In this document: positions 6,052 to 13,547 of the stretch, one piece after another | Position numbering within the stretch: the first letter of the stretch is position 1 | How the letters are laid out: the number at the start of each line of letters is the position of its first letter | Source of the DNA: CAYVBJ01 sp964415185 | GTDB lineage: Bacteria > Bacteroidota > Rhodothermia > Balneolales > Balneolaceae | DNA: 16,082 bases | NCBI GenBank assembly: GCA_964415185.1 | Contig: CAYPZI010000059.1 | Location: 1-16,082 of the forward strand | Reading direction: 5' to 3' | The notes under the pieces: model-generated | The model's input: only the letters and a program-made list of their open reading frames with translations | Databases searched by the model: none | What the model was told of the DNA's origin: nothing | Made by a program: the position numbers and the translations under genes

Positions 6052-6957
6052 TTACTCTTCGCCCGATTGTTTACTTTCCCAGGCTCTGAGAACGGTTACC
6101 CGTTCTTCATCTTCTGGCACAAAACCTTCCAGCTCTTCCAGTGATGAATTTTTGATATGGTCGATAGCTTCGGTCGCATTCATATCGACGGATTTCGTTT
6201 CAGAAGCTTCAGCTGCAGAAGTATCTTTCTTTTCATCTTCTACTTTATCAGTTTTCGCTTCAGCTTTTTCCGCTTTCTCTTCAGCCGGCTCTTTTTCAGT
6301 AGTTTCAGCAGCGGGTGCTTCTTCTTCTGTCTTTTTTACCTCGGCAACTTTTTCGTTTTCTTTTACAGTATCCTTTGCTTCAGCTTTTGTTTCTTCTTCC
6401 TCTTCAGCAGCTTCTGCTTTTTCTTCATTGGTTTCAGCCGCAGTCTCAGTAGTTTCCGCTTTTGCCTCTGCTTCTGCCTCAGCTTTTGCTTTCTTTTCTT
6501 CATCTTTCTCTTTTTCCAGAGCGGCTTTGGCTTCGGATGCTTTCTTTTCGAGCTGCTTCTTATATTCTTTCTCTTCCGCAATCAGCATTGCCTTTTCACG
6601 CTCTTTTCTCGAAACGCTGTCATCGTCAACAGTTTTGTTAACACGCTGTTTCCTCCACTCTTCCAATGCGGCTTGAATCTCTTCATCCGATTTGCCCCAT
6701 CGCATCAGGTGCATTTTGTAAAGAATACCTTCGGCTTTGAGAATGCTTCTGACAGTGTCGGTGGGCTGTGCACCTATTTTTAGCCAGTGTATAATTCTAT
6801 CTTCGTCAATTGTAAGCTCTTTCTTTTCGCTTACGTTGTCAAAGCGGCCTACTCTCTCAATCACACGGCCGTCACGCGGCGAGCGGATATCGGCAACTAC
6901 AATGTGGTAGTAAGGCCTCTTTTTACGTCCTTTTCTTTGTAATCTTAATCTAATCAA
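6052..6957 (-). CDS. rpsP: 30S ribosomal protein bS16 with a very long acidic C-terminal extension
   Basis: Residues 1-80 are a complete bS16: MIRLRLQRKGRKKRPYYHIV, ADIRSPRDGRVIERVG, and IIHWLKIGAQPTDTVRSIL. The protein then runs on to 301 residues, whereas most bS16 have about 80-180. Residues 81-135 are a charged helical segment (EEWRKQRVNK...), and about 136-258 are low-complexity Ala/Glu/Lys/Thr sequence, probably disordered or coiled. The last 43 residues (259-301, from MNATEAIDHIKNSSLEELEG) regain normal composition and look like a small folded helical module. The start is TTG: codons run TTG-ATT-AGA, with AGGA 8 bases upstream, and no ATG or GTG gives the family N-terminus. The purine-rich tail keeps several other frames open by chance. 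It lies between ffh (38 bp) and rimM (19 bp). Confidence 0.94.
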   Translation of the reverse strand: MIRLRLQRKGRKKRPYYHIVVADIRSPRDGRVIERVGRFDNVSEKKELTIDEDRIIHWLKIGAQPTDTVRSILKAEGILYKMHLMRWGKSDEEIQAALEEWRKQRVNKTVDDDSVSRKEREKAMLIAEEKEYKKQLEKKASEAKAALEKEKDEEKKAKAEAEAEAKAETTETAAETNEEKAEAAEEEEETKAEAKDTVKENEKVAEVKKTEEEAPAAETTEKEPAEEKAEKAEAKTDKVEDEKKDTSAAEASETKSVDMNATEAIDHIKNSSLEELEGFVPEDEERVTVLRAWESKQSGEE

Positions 6958-6995
6958 TGATCTGTTCCTGTATTTTTATTTTAATTCAAAAGGTG

Positions 6996-8336
6996 TTATC
7001 TGCCGATTGGCAAGTTTTTCAAACCCTGCATCGCCCTGCCCATCTTGCCCATTTTCGACATGGTTTTCATCATTTTCTTCATCTGGTCGAACTGTTTCAT
7101 AAGGTCGTTGATTTCCCGGACGGAAGTTCCTGACCCTTTAGCAATTCTTTTCCTGCGGCTGCCATTGAGGATATCGGGATTGCTTCGTTCTTCGGGGGTC
7201 ATGGATAAGATAATGGCTTCAATGGGCTTGAAGGCATCTTCACTGATTTCCTGGTCTTTCAGGTGTTTATCAGCTCCGGGTATCATACTTACAAGATCGG
7301 AAAAATCGCCCATCTTTTTGATTTTCTGGATTTGATCCAGAAAGTCCTCAAGGTCAAATTTATCCGAACGGATTTTTTTCTTGAGTTTCTCTGCCTGCTC
7401 TTCGTCAAATTCTTTCTGTGCTTTTTCAACAAGTGAGACTACATCGCCCATACCCAGGATACGCTGAGCCATCCTGTCGGGATAAAATGGTGAAAGGGCA
7501 TCAAGCTTTTCACCTGTACTCACAAATTTAATGGGTTTCTGTACAACGGTTTTAATCGAGAGTGCGGCGCCGCCTCTTGTATCACCGTCCAGTTTGGTAA
7601 GTACCACTCCATCGTAGTCAATGACTTCATTAAATGCCTTGGCAGTATTTACGGCATCCTGGCCTGTCATTGAATCAACTACAAAAAGAATTTCATCGGG
7701 CTCTACCGCCTTCTTGATATCAGCCACTTCCTGCATCATTTTTTCGTCAACATGAAGTCGGCCTGCTGTGTCTATAATTACGGTGTCAAGTGCCAGGCTT
7801 TTTGCCATTGAGACTGCTTCACGGGCAACCCGTACAGCATCTTTTTGTTCAATGGAATAAACAGGCACATCAATTTGCGAGGCAAGCGTTTTAAGCTGAT
7901 CAACGGCAGCAGGGCGATACACATCGGCTGCTGCAATAATTGGATTCCTGTTATTTTCCTTTTTAAGATACCTGGCAAGCTTACCGGCAAAGGTTGTTTT
8001 ACCGGAACCCTGCAGGCCTGCAATCAAAATAACCGTTGGTGGATTTTGGGCAACAGCAATATCAGCGCGCTCTTCACCCAATACATTAACCAGCTCGTCG
8101 AAAACAATTTTGGTGAATTGCTGCCCTGGATTTACACTCTTGAGTACATCTTCACCAAGAGCTTTATCTTTAATTTTATTGGTAAATTTTCGTGTAACTT
8201 CCAGGTTTACGTCCGCATCCAGCAGGGCACGACGTATCTCACGCACAGTCTCGGCGATGTTTACATCACTGATTCTGGCTTCACCCTTAAGGGATTGAAC
8301 CGCTTTCTCAAGTTTTGACGAGAGATCTTCAAACAT
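6996..8336 (-). CDS. ffh: Signal recognition particle protein, GTPase
   Basis: Ffh binds 4.5S RNA and signal sequences and delivers nascent membrane proteins to FtsY. The 446 residues show the N domain (LRDADVNLEV-like RRALLDADVNLEV, 36-48), the G domain with P-loop GLQGSGKTT (107-115), DTAGRLH and TKLDGDTRGG, and a methionine-rich M domain ending KKMMKTMSKMGKMGRAMQGL, which holds the signal-peptide groove and the RNA-binding helices (RIAKGSGT). Length and order are canonical. It is the first gene of the leftward operon; upstream is a 213 bp divergent gap towards fabI. Confidence 0.98.
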   Translation of the reverse strand: MFEDLSSKLEKAVQSLKGEARISDVNIAETVREIRRALLDADVNLEVTRKFTNKIKDKALGEDVLKSVNPGQQFTKIVFDELVNVLGEERADIAVAQNPPTVILIAGLQGSGKTTFAGKLARYLKKENNRNPIIAAADVYRPAAVDQLKTLASQIDVPVYSIEQKDAVRVAREAVSMAKSLALDTVIIDTAGRLHVDEKMMQEVADIKKAVEPDEILFVVDSMTGQDAVNTAKAFNEVIDYDGVVLTKLDGDTRGGAALSIKTVVQKPIKFVSTGEKLDALSPFYPDRMAQRILGMGDVVSLVEKAQKEFDEEQAEKLKKKIRSDKFDLEDFLDQIQKIKKMGDFSDLVSMIPGADKHLKDQEISEDAFKPIEAIILSMTPEERSNPDILNGSRRKRIAKGSGTSVREINDLMKQFDQMKKMMKTMSKMGKMGRAMQGLKNLPIGR

Positions 8337-8395
8337 ATTTGTTAAATACTATTCGCAATTTGCAGAGTCTCAAAAAATACGCACATAATATTGTC

Positions 8396-8418
8396 TTATC
8401 AACATAGATTGTTGATAA
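8396..8418. promoter_or_regulatory. Perfect 9-bp palindrome of two TTATCAACA motifs between ffh and fabI
   Basis: TTATCAACA (8396-8404), TAGAT spacer, TGTTGATAA (8410-8418), then a T-run. A related TTATCAGCA lies at 8497-8505. The arms equal the 9-mer seen twice in the purM-dtd gap, one base from the DnaA box TTATCCACA. It lies between two divergent essential genes, 60 bp upstream of ffh and 132 bp upstream of fabI, so it is placed as an operator. It is not a terminator, because no gene runs into it from either side. DnaA or another dimeric regulator could bind; the binder is unknown. Otherwise the 8337-8549 gap shows nothing I can name. Confidence 0.45.
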
Positions 8419-8549
8419 TTTTTTCTCCGGAAACACATAAAAAAACATTCCGATTTTAATGTAACCGCTCAAGGTGTTATTTTGGCGAAACCGTACTTAT
8501 CAGCACTTTCACTCAATACTATAAATTGGAACCTAATTAATTTGATCCT

Positions 8550-9386
8550 ATGTCTGACAGTAAAGGTTATGGCCTGCTAAAAGGAAAAAAAGGAATTATT
8601 TTCGGAGCTCTTGACGAACGCAGTATTGCATGGAGAATTGCACTTGCCTGCCATCGGGAGGGAGGTATCTTTTCTCTTTCAAATGCTCCGATAGCATTGA
8701 GGCTGGGCACTTTAAATGCACTTGCCGAAGAAACAGGCTCAAAAATATTTCCCTGCGATGTGAGCAAAGATGATGAAGTAAAAGAATTGATGCAAAAGGT
8801 TAAAGATGAACACGGTAGCATCGACTTTATACTTCACGCGATCGGAATGTCTCCGAATATCCGCAAAAACAAGGATTATACCGACCTTAACTATGCCTGG
8901 TATAATCAAACCCTTGATATCTCTGCAATTTCACTGCACCGGATTTTGAAGCATGCCGACAATGCGGGAATTTTGAATGATAATGGTAGTGTAATAGCTT
9001 TAACCTACATTGGTGCCCAAAGAATCTTTTCGAAATACTCGGATATGAATGACGCGAAAGCCCTGCTTGAAAGCATTGCCAGGAATTATGGAAGCAGGCT
9101 TGCCGAAAGGGGAATACGGGTGAACACCGTTTCACAAGCTCCGACTAAAACCTCGGCAGGATCCGGAATCAAGGGTTTTGACGGAATGTTTACGTTTGCC
9201 GAAAAGATTGCTCCACTCGGAAACCCGAGTGCGGATGAATGTGCCGACTATTGTGTAACCTTGTTTTCCGACCTGACAAGAAAGGTAACCATGCAAAACC
9301 TTTATCACGACGGCGGCTTTGTAACATCCGGAATCTCGGAAGAGATGATTGAAGGCCTGGCCAAATTGTATTCTGAAGAAAACTGA
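8550..9386 (+). CDS. fabI: Enoyl-[acyl-carrier-protein] reductase (NADH), FabI type
   Basis: FabI performs the last reduction in each cycle of type II fatty acid synthesis. The 278-residue short-chain dehydrogenase shows a FabI-type dinucleotide site GIIFGALDERSIAWRIA (15-31), CDVSKDDEV (69-77), DFILHAIG (92-99), and the catalytic pattern Y153-x9-Y163-x6-K170 in TYIGAQRIFSKYSDMNDAK, followed by ERGIRVNTVSQAPTKT with the substrate loop. The extra Tyr ten residues before Tyr-Lys and the SIAW motif separate FabI from FabG. It opens a plus-strand run; ruvC begins 19 bp after its stop. Confidence 0.95.
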   Translation: MSDSKGYGLLKGKKGIIFGALDERSIAWRIALACHREGGIFSLSNAPIALRLGTLNALAEETGSKIFPCDVSKDDEVKELMQKVKDEHGSIDFILHAIGMSPNIRKNKDYTDLNYAWYNQTLDISAISLHRILKHADNAGILNDNGSVIALTYIGAQRIFSKYSDMNDAKALLESIARNYGSRLAERGIRVNTVSQAPTKTSAGSGIKGFDGMFTFAEKIAPLGNPSADECADYCVTLFSDLTRKVTMQNLYHDGGFVTSGISEEMIEGLAKLYSEEN

Positions 9387-9405
9387 TTTTTATAATCATA
9401 TCATT

Positions 9406-9993
9406 ATGCCTCACCGAATTTTAGGAATTGATCCCGGATCTCGTCACACGGGAATAGCATTGCTTTGTGAGGTGAACGGAAGCCTGAAGATCGAACTTTG
9501 TGAGGTCATTCATCTCAGTAATGAAGAAGATCACACAAAGCGGCTGAAAATGATTTACGGCAAACTGACGGAAATTGTGCGGCACAGTAAACCAACGGCA
9601 TGTGCTGTTGAAACTCCGGTCTACGGCGTTGATCCACTTGCAATGCTGAAATTGGGCCGGGCACAGGCCGCAGCAATTCTTGCCGTATCCGGGCAGGAAG
9701 TAGATGTTTCGGAATATTATCCGAAAAAAGTAAAAAAAGCCATAACCGGTAATGGCAATGCCGGCAAATCACAGGTAGCCTACATGCTTGAGAAAATCCT
9801 GGGTATCGACACATCCATGCTCAAAGCCGATGCAACCGACGCCCTGGCCGTGGCATGGTGCCATTATACCCACTTAACAACAACTCCCGACCCGGGAAAC
9901 GGGAAAAAACTTCATCAAAATAACAGGAAATCAAGCTGGTCGGCATTTATTGCGGAAAATCCGGACAGGGTCAAAAAAGGAGACAAGAAATGA
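9406..9993 (+). CDS. ruvC: Holliday junction resolvase
   Basis: RuvC cuts Holliday junctions made and moved by RuvAB during recombination repair. The 195-residue product starts MPHRILGIDPGSRHTG. All four metal-binding acidic residues of the RNase-H-like site are present: D9 (GIDPG), E69 (VETPVYG), D142 and D145 (KADATDALAVAWCH). The ATG at 9406 is chosen because LGIDPG should lie near the N-terminus; an in-frame ATG at 9349 would overlap the end of fabI. About 35 residues after the last catalytic Asp form a polar, basic tail (GNGKKLHQNNRKSSW...), longer than usual. The stop overlaps the ruvA start in an ATGA junction. Confidence 0.96.
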   Translation: MPHRILGIDPGSRHTGIALLCEVNGSLKIELCEVIHLSNEEDHTKRLKMIYGKLTEIVRHSKPTACAVETPVYGVDPLAMLKLGRAQAAAILAVSGQEVDVSEYYPKKVKKAITGNGNAGKSQVAYMLEKILGIDTSMLKADATDALAVAWCHYTHLTTTPDPGNGKKLHQNNRKSSWSAFIAENPDRVKKGDKK

Positions 9994-10586
9994 TTGCATA
10001 TTTGAAAGGAGAACTGGCAGAAAAGAAAGAGGGTATTGCGGTTGTTGACGTGCAGGGTGTTGGCTATATGCTTGAAATTTCAAATCAAACACTCTCTGAA
10101 CTTCCTGAATCCGGCCAGAAAGTGAAATTATTGGTGCATCACCACTTCACTGAAAATGACCAGCGGCTTTTCGGTTTCATCGATGAAAAAGAGAAAAATC
10201 TTTTCGAAAAACTGATCACAGTAAAGGGTATCGGCCCGAAACTTGGCCTGACAATCTTGTCGGGCCTGCCGGCAACTACTTTGATTGAAGCGATTGTTAG
10301 CGGAAACCTTTCAGCTCTTTCCGGAATTTCAGGCATTGGAAAGAAGACGGCCGAGAGAATGGTGCTTGAACTGAAAGATAAACTACTGGATGATGCAGGA
10401 AGCGTTTTGTCAATTCCTCAGGATAAAAAATCAGCAGGAGTACTTGAAGAAGCCGTATCGGCTCTTGAAGCCCTTGGCTTTAAAAAGAAAGATGCTGAAC
10501 AGGCAGTATACAATGTTAAAGATGCTAACAACAGCGAAAGCGTTTCAAACGTTGTTAAAAAAGCACTTGCAAGCCTGAACAGGTAA
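9990..10586 (+). CDS. ruvA: Holliday junction branch migration protein RuvA
   Basis: RuvA binds the four-way junction as a tetramer and loads the RuvB motor. The 198 residues show an OB-fold domain (MIAYLKGELAEKKEGIAVVD...HHHFTENDQRLFGF, 1-63), two helix-hairpin-helix motifs (ITVKGIGPKLGLTIL at 76-90 and LSGISGIGKKTAERM at 110-124) and a C-terminal RuvB-contacting domain (about 150-198, EEAVSALEALGFKKKDAEQA). Its ATG overlaps the ruvC stop by four bases, so the two are coupled. ruvB is not next to it. Confidence 0.97.
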   Translation: MIAYLKGELAEKKEGIAVVDVQGVGYMLEISNQTLSELPESGQKVKLLVHHHFTENDQRLFGFIDEKEKNLFEKLITVKGIGPKLGLTILSGLPATTLIEAIVSGNLSALSGISGIGKKTAERMVLELKDKLLDDAGSVLSIPQDKKSAGVLEEAVSALEALGFKKKDAEQAVYNVKDANNSESVSNVVKKALASLNR

Positions 10587-10670
10587 CAATTTCTTAATAG
10601 CCATAAATTTTTTATTAAAGCTTTGGGTTTGTACCATATACGGACAAAAACCTGAACAAAATATTTGAAC

Positions 10671-11348
10671 GTGAGTAAAAAAACCATACTTGTAGTTGAC
10701 GATGAACAGGACTTGCTGGATTTGATCGAATACAATCTCAAAAAAGAGGGTTTTGATGTAATCAAAGCCGATAACGGTGAGGATGGAATTCAGTTGGCAA
10801 AAGAGCATAACCCGAGCCTTGTGCTTCTCGATATAATGATGCCGAAAATGGATGGTATTGAAGTCTGTGATCATATCCGAAGTGACCCAGCCCTGAAACA
10901 TATTCCTATCATATTTCTTACCGCACGGGGAGATGAGAAAACGGAAGTTGAAGGCTTGAATAAAGGCGGTGACGACTACATAACCAAACCGATTAGTACC
11001 ACAAAGCTGATCTCGCGGATCAAGGCCGTTCTCAGAAGGTTTGATGAGACAAAGGAAGAAGTGAGGAAACTTGAGGTTCATGATCTTAAAATCGATAAAG
11101 ACCGCTATATCGTTACGAGAAATGACGAGGAATTTCAGCTTCCGAGAAAGGAATTTGAACTTCTCTATTACCTGGCAAGCAGAAAAGGCAGGGTTCTCGA
11201 CAGGCAAAAACTGCTGAATAAAGTCTGGGGTGATAATGTGTATGTTGTTGACAGAACCGTAGACGTTCATATCAGGAAAATCCGCGAGAAGCTTGGAGAT
11301 CACTATATCGAAACTGTGAAAGGTGTTGGTTACAGATTTAAAGAATGA
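10671..11348 (+). CDS. OmpR/PhoB-family response regulator
   Basis: The protein (225 residues from the GTG) is a two-component transcription factor. The receiver domain has the acidic pair D10/D11 (VVDDE), phospho-acceptor D54 (LVLLDIMMPKMDG), T84 (IFLTA) and K106 (YITKPIS). The C-terminal winged helix (about 130-225) shows RKEFELLYYLASRKGRVLDR, VDRTVDVHIRKIREKLG and IETVKGVGYRF, the OmpR/PhoB DNA-binding pattern. No ATG is available: the candidates are TTG at 10665 and GTG at 10671. I prefer GTG, because MSKKTILVVDDE is the usual family start. It overlaps the kinase gene by an ATGA junction. PhoB-like function in phosphate response is plausible, but no phosphate genes are in the window. Confidence 0.93.
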   Translation: MSKKTILVVDDEQDLLDLIEYNLKKEGFDVIKADNGEDGIQLAKEHNPSLVLLDIMMPKMDGIEVCDHIRSDPALKHIPIIFLTARGDEKTEVEGLNKGGDDYITKPISTTKLISRIKAVLRRFDETKEEVRKLEVHDLKIDKDRYIVTRNDEEFQLPRKEFELLYYLASRKGRVLDRQKLLNKVWGDNVYVVDRTVDVHIRKIREKLGDHYIETVKGVGYRFKE

Positions 11349-12433
11349 ATAGTAATTCGCCAGACTATGGAAAGTTTTCGCCGCTGAGTTTCAGGATATC
11401 CGTTTATCCGGCAGTGATATCATTTGTTGCGATCTTTCTGTTGCTGCATACGTTATCGGAGATAAGCTTTTTTTGGATGTTTGGCTTATCATTCATGCTT
11501 GCGCTGGCCTTGGGAACAGTAACCTATTTTTCGAGTGTAAGGCTTCACAAAGAACGGATCTCCAATATCAAGAGAATCACCAAAAACATTGCAAAAAAAC
11601 GGTTCGAAGATTACGCAAATATTCCGATCGAAGACAAGGATGAGCTGGATTATCTTGTATTGCAAGCCATGAAAGCGAGTAAAACCGTTGAAAGAGAGAT
11701 CCAGCGCCTCAATAAAATTGAAAATTACCGCAAGGAATTTATAGGTGATATTTCGCATGAACTCAAAACGCCGATCTTTGCGATACAGGGATTTATTGAA
11801 ACACTTTTGAACGGGGCGCTGGAGGATGAAGAGGTAAATAAGCTCTTTCTGAATAAGACCATGAGAAATGTAAACCGGCTGATTTATCTGACGAAGGACC
11901 TGATGGAAATATCCAAGCTGGAAACCGGCGAACTGAAATCAAATATGCAGGAAATTTATCTGTGGGATGTGATTAACGATGTGGTTGAAAGCTTGCAATA
12001 TAAAGCTCAAAAAGAAGAAGTTGATATCCATATACAAGAGTTTGATAAAAATCTGCAGGTAAGGGTCGATCGAAACCAAATCCGACAGGTTCTGATTAAC
12101 CTGATTGAAAACGGCATCAAATACAACCGCCAGGGCGGCCATGTTGAAATCAGCGTTGAACCGCATCCTGAAAAACCGGATAAGGTGCTCGTTTTCGTGA
12201 AGGACACCGGCATCGGAATTGATTCAAAAGACATTAAACGGGTTACGGAGCGCTTTTTCAGGGTTGATAAATCAAGATCCCGGGAAAAAGGCGGCACCGG
12301 ATTGGGTTTGTCGATTGTAAAGCATATTATGGAGGCTCATGGTGAAAAACTGAATGTTGAGAGTAAGCCTAATAAAGGATCCACGTTTAGTTTTTCACTC
12401 ACAAAAGCTGACTATTTTTCAGTTTCCAATTAG
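11345..12433 (+). CDS. Membrane histidine kinase, PhoR-like, without a periplasmic sensor domain
   Basis: The 362-residue partner of the upstream regulator has two hydrophobic segments (about 20-37 and 42-64) joined by only a few residues, so almost nothing faces the periplasm. A HAMP-like linker (about 65-118) leads to the HisKA domain with H138 in FIGDISHELKTPIFAIQGF, and then the HATPase: N256 in NLIENGIKYN, D287 in KDTGIGID, FFRVDKSRS, and GGTGLGLSIVKH (317-328). All catalytic boxes are intact. The signal must be sensed in the membrane, through a partner protein, or inside the cell; in PhoR systems an ABC transporter/PhoU relay does this. The four-base overlap with the regulator gene supports a cognate pair. 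Confidence 0.93.
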   Translation: MNSNSPDYGKFSPLSFRISVYPAVISFVAIFLLLHTLSEISFFWMFGLSFMLALALGTVTYFSSVRLHKERISNIKRITKNIAKKRFEDYANIPIEDKDELDYLVLQAMKASKTVEREIQRLNKIENYRKEFIGDISHELKTPIFAIQGFIETLLNGALEDEEVNKLFLNKTMRNVNRLIYLTKDLMEISKLETGELKSNMQEIYLWDVINDVVESLQYKAQKEEVDIHIQEFDKNLQVRVDRNQIRQVLINLIENGIKYNRQGGHVEISVEPHPEKPDKVLVFVKDTGIGIDSKDIKRVTERFFRVDKSRSREKGGTGLGLSIVKHIMEAHGEKLNVESKPNKGSTFSFSLTKADYFSVSN

Positions 12434-12470
12434 AAAAAACGATTAAAAACTAACAAGTAATTCATTTTTT

Positions 12471-13547
12471 ATGCCCTACGCGGTGATTATGGCGGGCGGA
12501 ACCGGTACGAGGTTTTGGCCCAAAAGTACGAGAAAGATGCCAAAACAATTTCTGAGCCTGTTCGGTGATAAAACCATGATTCAATCGACTGTACACCGAT
12601 TGAAAGGCTGGATTGACATTCGAAACTGCATGGTGGTAACCAACGATAACTATGTGGATATTGTGAAAGAACAACTTCCGGGTATAGACGATCAAATGAT
12701 CATCGGGGAAAAAGTTGCCAAAAATACGGCTCCGTGCATCGCTGCTGCTGCTGCCATTCTTCACGATAAAGATCCGGATTCGGTCATGGTAGTACTTCCT
12801 GCCGACCATCACATAGCACAGCCGGAAAGGTTCAGGGATATTTTGAACAAGGCTGTAAAAAAAGCCGAAGAGGATCACTGCCTGGTTACTATCGGAATTA
12901 CGCCTTCACACCCGGAAACCGGGTACGGTTATATAAATTATGAAGGTCCTGACGGAGAAAGTGATGTTTCAGGCCAGGCTTTTAAGGTGAAGCGGTTTAC
13001 TGAAAAACCCGACCTTGAGAAAGCGGAAGAATTTTTAAAATCGGGAAACTATTTATGGAACAGTGGTATGTTTGTATGGAAAACCTCCGCTATTTTGGAT
13101 GCTTTTAAATCGTATTTGCCGGAAGTCCATACACATGCTGCAAAAATATCGGGTAAGGGCGATTTGAAAAAAAACCTGGATTCATTTTACGAGACCTGCC
13201 CTTCTGTATCTGTAGACTATGGTATTATGGAAAAAGCCGATGATGTTTATGTAATACCGGGAGAGTTCGGCTGGAACGATGTTGGCAGTTGGTCGGCAGT
13301 GTATGAGTTATCAGCCAAGAATGAAAATGACAATGCCGTAAAAGCAGACACGGTATTCATGAAAAACGCTTCGGGAAACCTGGTTCAGAGCGAAAGCGGA
13401 AAATTTATTGCAGCCATCGGCGTGGAAAATCTTGCAATTGTTGAGACGGATAAAGCCATACTCATTTGTCCTCTAAATGAAGCTCAAAAGGTGAAGGAAG
13501 TTGTAGAGTATTTAGGCGATAGTGAGGAACTGAAGAAGTATCGCTAA
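12471..13547 (+). CDS. manC: Mannose-1-phosphate guanylyltransferase
   Basis: The enzyme makes GDP-mannose from mannose-1-phosphate and GTP for surface polysaccharides and glycans. The 358-residue protein carries the nucleotidyltransferase signature AVIMAGGTGTRFWPKSTRKM then PKQFL (4-28, with Lys25), VLPADHHI, GYGYINYE, KRFTEKPD, YLWNSGMFVWK and EFGWNDVGSW. It lacks the C-terminal phosphomannose isomerase domain of the long bifunctional form, so it is the short GMP-PP form. It starts 37 bp after the kinase gene. Its stop overlaps the stop of the convergent metallo-hydrolase gene by four bases, leaving no intergenic terminator. Confidence 0.92.
   Translation: MPYAVIMAGGTGTRFWPKSTRKMPKQFLSLFGDKTMIQSTVHRLKGWIDIRNCMVVTNDNYVDIVKEQLPGIDDQMIIGEKVAKNTAPCIAAAAAILHDKDPDSVMVVLPADHHIAQPERFRDILNKAVKKAEEDHCLVTIGITPSHPETGYGYINYEGPDGESDVSGQAFKVKRFTEKPDLEKAEEFLKSGNYLWNSGMFVWKTSAILDAFKSYLPEVHTHAAKISGKGDLKKNLDSFYETCPSVSVDYGIMEKADDVYVIPGEFGWNDVGSWSAVYELSAKNENDNAVKADTVFMKNASGNLVQSESGKFIAAIGVENLAIVETDKAILICPLNEAQKVKEVVEYLGDSEELKKYR

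Noticed and set aside
6026..6783. Long plus-strand frames (Ser/Ala-rich and Phe/Ser-rich) opposite the rpsP tail
   Set aside because: They arise because the GAA/GCT-type codon repeats of the bS16 tail leave other frames free of stops. The frames have extreme low complexity and no start context.
7845..8318. 157-codon plus-strand frame opposite ffh
   Set aside because: Fully antisense to the conserved Ffh N and G domains; shadow frame.
8396..8425. Palindrome plus T-run as a rho-independent terminator
   Set aside because: The stem is AT-rich and no gene is transcribed into it, since ffh and fabI diverge from this gap.
10545..11303. 252-codon open frame on the minus strand opposite ruvA and the response regulator
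   Set aside because: It lies antisense to two clear family members with intact motifs, has a Phe/Ile/Asn-rich composition typical of a shadow frame, and resembles nothing I know.
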